Part shown: positions 6,431-7,883 of the stretch, one piece after another
Position numbering within the stretch: position 1 is the first letter of the stretch
Layout: each line of letters starts with the position of its first letter
Source of the DNA: Desulfoprunum sp.
GTDB lineage: Bacteria > Desulfobacterota > Desulfobulbia > Desulfobulbales > Desulfocapsaceae
Direction: 5' to 3'
DNA: 7,883 nt
NCBI GenBank assembly: GCA_030696435.1
Contig: JAUYSF010000384.1
Span: forward strand, 1-7,883
The notes under the pieces: model-generated
The model's database searches: none
Told to the model about the DNA's origin: nothing
What the model saw: only the letters and a program-made list of their open reading frames with translations
Made by a program: the position numbers and the translations under genes

Positions 6431-7426
6431 CTATGCCGCCTGTTCCAGGGCAACCGCTACCGAGACCGAGGCACCGACCATCGGGTTGTTGCCCATGCCG
6501 ATGAGGCCCATCATCTCGACGTGGGCGGGTACCGAAGAAGAACCGGCGAACTGGGCGTCGGAGTGCATGCGGCCCATGGTGTCGGTCATGCCGTAGGAGG
6601 CGGGGCCGGCCCCTATATTGTCGGGGTGCAGGGTGCGGCCGGTGCCGCCGCCGGAGGCCACCGAGAAGTAGTTCTTGCCCTGCTGGATGCACTCCTTCTT
6701 ATAGGTCCCGGCTACCGGATGCTGAAAGCGGGTGGGATTGGTGGAGTTGCCGGTGATCGAGACATCCACTCCTTCGAGATGGTTGATGGCCACGCCTTCT
6801 CTGACATCGTCGGAGCCGAAACAGCGGACCTTGGAGCGCTCGCCCTCGGAGTAGGGGGTCTCGCTGACGACTTTGAGTTCACCCGTAGCATAATCAAACT
6901 GGGTCTGGACATAGGTGAAGCCATTGATCCGCGAGATAATCTTGGCGGCATCCTTGCCGAGACCGTTGAGGATAACCTTGAGCGGTGACAGCCGCACCCG
7001 GTTGGCCGAGCGGGCGATGCCGATGGCACCTTCCGCGGCGGCAAAGGATTCATGGCCGGCAAGAAAGGCAAAGCATTTCGTCTCTTCCTTCAGGAGTCTT
7101 GAGGCCAGGTTGCCGTGGCCGATCCCAACCTTGCGGTCATCAGCGACCGAGCCGGGGATGCAGAAGGCCTGCAGGCCCTCGCCGAGCGTGGCGGCGATAT
7201 CCGCTGCCTTTTTCTCGCCCTTCTTGATGGCGATGGCCGCCCCCAGGGTATAGGCCCAGCAGGCATTCTCAAAACAGATCGGCTGGATGCCCTTGACGAT
7301 TGCCGCCACATCGACGCCCTTGGCAAGACACAGCTCTCGCGCCTCTTCCAGATTCTGCATGCCGTATTTATTCAGGACCGGGGTAATCTGGCCGATCCGC
7401 CTGTCGTAACTTTCAAACAGTGCCAT
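6431..7426 (-). CDS. GGGtGRT protein (family of unknown function)
   Basis: This 331-aa protein carries the motif that names its family, GGGTGRT at 259-265 within ASGGGTGRTLHPDN. Other conserved-looking blocks are GIQPICFENACWAYTLGAA (46-64), the glycine-rich VGIGHGNLASRLL (100-112), CFAFLAGHESFAAAEGAIG (118-136), the ITGNSTNPTRFQHPVAGTYKKE run (224-245), and a C-terminal methionine/glycine-rich segment around 304-318. Seven cysteines (33, 51, 56, 89, 118, 202, 246) could serve redox or metal chemistry (inference). No signal peptide or convincing membrane span is seen, so it is probably cytoplasmic. AAGGAGA sits 7 nt before the ATG and overlaps the stop codon of the upstream scaffold gene, making them one operon with an 11-nt gap and a shared terminator. 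Its biochemical role is not established to my knowledge; the partner suggests a link to iron-sulfur cluster metabolism. Confidence 0.88.
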   Translation of the reverse strand: MALFESYDRRIGQITPVLNKYGMQNLEEARELCLAKGVDVAAIVKGIQPICFENACWAYTLGAAIAIKKGEKKAADIAATLGEGLQAFCIPGSVADDRKVGIGHGNLASRLLKEETKCFAFLAGHESFAAAEGAIGIARSANRVRLSPLKVILNGLGKDAAKIISRINGFTYVQTQFDYATGELKVVSETPYSEGERSKVRCFGSDDVREGVAINHLEGVDVSITGNSTNPTRFQHPVAGTYKKECIQQGKNYFSVASGGGTGRTLHPDNIGAGPASYGMTDTMGRMHSDAQFAGSSSVPAHVEMMGLIGMGNNPMVGASVSVAVALEQAA

Positions 7427-7437
7427 GGTAATTCTCC

Positions 7438-7883
7438 TTATTCATGTCGCGGGTCGATGGTTTTTGCGGCTTCCTGGAAACGGCCATAGGTTCCCGAAGC
7501 GCTCTCCAGGGCCTTGGCGGGATCCACGCCCTTCTTGATGGCATCCATCATCCGGCCGAGATTGACAAAGGAATAGCCGATGATCTCGTCATTGCCGTCG
7601 AGCCCGATCTCTTTGACATAACCTTCCGCCATTTCCAGATAGCGCGGTCCCTTGGCCTTGGTGCCGTACATGGTGCCGCAGACCGAGCGCAGCCCTTTAC
7701 CCAGATCCTCAAGTCCGGCGCCGATCGGCAGGCCGCCCTCGGAGAAGGCCGACTGACTGCGGCCGTAGACGATCTGCAGGAACAGCTCGCGCATCGCTAC
7801 GTTGATGGCGTCGCAGACCAGATCGGTGTTGAGGGCCTCAAGGATGGTCTTACCGGTGAGGATCTCCGAGGCCATCGCCGCCG
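7438..7883 (-). CDS. Iron-sulfur cluster assembly scaffold-like protein (NifU/IscU-related), 5' partial
   Basis: This is the C-terminal 148 residues or so of a protein whose frame stays open to the window edge. The ATG at 7875 is internal: the preceding in-frame codons read Ala-Ala, and from memory full-length relatives contain a run like SAAMASEIL at this point, after an N-terminal part with two cysteine motifs (WCAP...C and GCSGM type) that lies outside. Visible family features are KTILEALNTDLVCDAIN, with a cysteine that could be the third cluster ligand, then RELFLQIVYGRSQSAFSEGG, GAGLEDLGKGLRS and GPRYLEMAEGYV. The C-terminus YGRFQEAAKTIDPRHE is typical. The IscU-like part would act as a scaffold for transient Fe-S clusters; the C-terminal extension is peculiar to the subfamily found next to GGGtGRT. 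That gene follows after 11 nt. The subfamily call is good; scaffold activity is inferred from homology. Confidence 0.82.
   Translation of the reverse strand, partial: AAMASEILTGKTILEALNTDLVCDAINVAMRELFLQIVYGRSQSAFSEGGLPIGAGLEDLGKGLRSVCGTMYGTKAKGPRYLEMAEGYVKEIGLDGNDEIIGYSFVNLGRMMDAIKKGVDPAKALESASGTYGRFQEAAKTIDPRHE

Noticed and set aside
6521..6988. Plus-strand open frame of 155 codons opposite the GGGtGRT gene
   Set aside because: Glycine/alanine-rich mirror frame in GC-rich DNA; the opposite strand carries the family motif and a proper ribosome-binding site.
7438..7875. Treating the ATG at 7875 as the true start of the scaffold-like protein
   Set aside because: The frame is open to the window edge, the upstream codons (Ala-Ala) fit the family sequence, and a 145-aa product would lack the N-terminal cysteine motifs.

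Overview
The window looks like chromosomal DNA of an anaerobic deltaproteobacterium, most likely of the Desulfobulbales/Desulfobacterota type. I infer this from the gene mix (a full general L-amino acid ABC transporter, a 40H-like chemoreceptor, and the GGGtGRT/iron-sulfur scaffold pair typical of anaerobes) and from the fairly GC-rich coding sequence. No rRNA or other marker is present, so the taxonomic call is only moderate. I see no mobile element, CRISPR array or tRNA.

Layout. (1) Positions 2-4660, + strand: one operon with aapJ (5' end outside the window), aapQ, aapM, aapP and a class I glutamine amidotransferase. A strong hairpin without a T-tract separates aapJ from aapQ. The genes after it are tightly packed: 3-nt gap, 24-nt gap, 1-nt overlap. 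(2) Positions 4701-6068, - strand: a methyl-accepting chemotaxis protein with two membrane segments but almost no periplasmic sensor domain. Its sequence is clearly more AT-rich than its neighbours. (3) Positions 6069-6430: non-coding. It holds a long chemoreceptor leader full of inverted repeats, a perfect -10 box, a long dyad just upstream of that box, and the terminator of the next gene. (4) Positions 6431-7883, - strand: a two-gene operon encoding an iron-sulfur cluster scaffold-like protein (5' end outside the window) and the GGGtGRT protein, ending in a clear intrinsic terminator.

How it fits together. AapJ captures L-amino acids in the periplasm, AapQ/AapM form the channel, and AapP hydrolyses ATP. 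The amidotransferase is translationally coupled to AapP and probably handles an imported amide or gamma-glutamyl substrate, or supplies ammonia to an unseen partner. The chemoreceptor converges on this operon but appears to be an independent unit. Its leader has riboswitch-like architecture: an 8-bp long-range closing helix and a possible anti-Shine-Dalgarno switch. I could not match it to a class I know, and it is the most promising candidate for something undescribed here. The GGGtGRT/scaffold pair is a conserved but functionally unassigned module.
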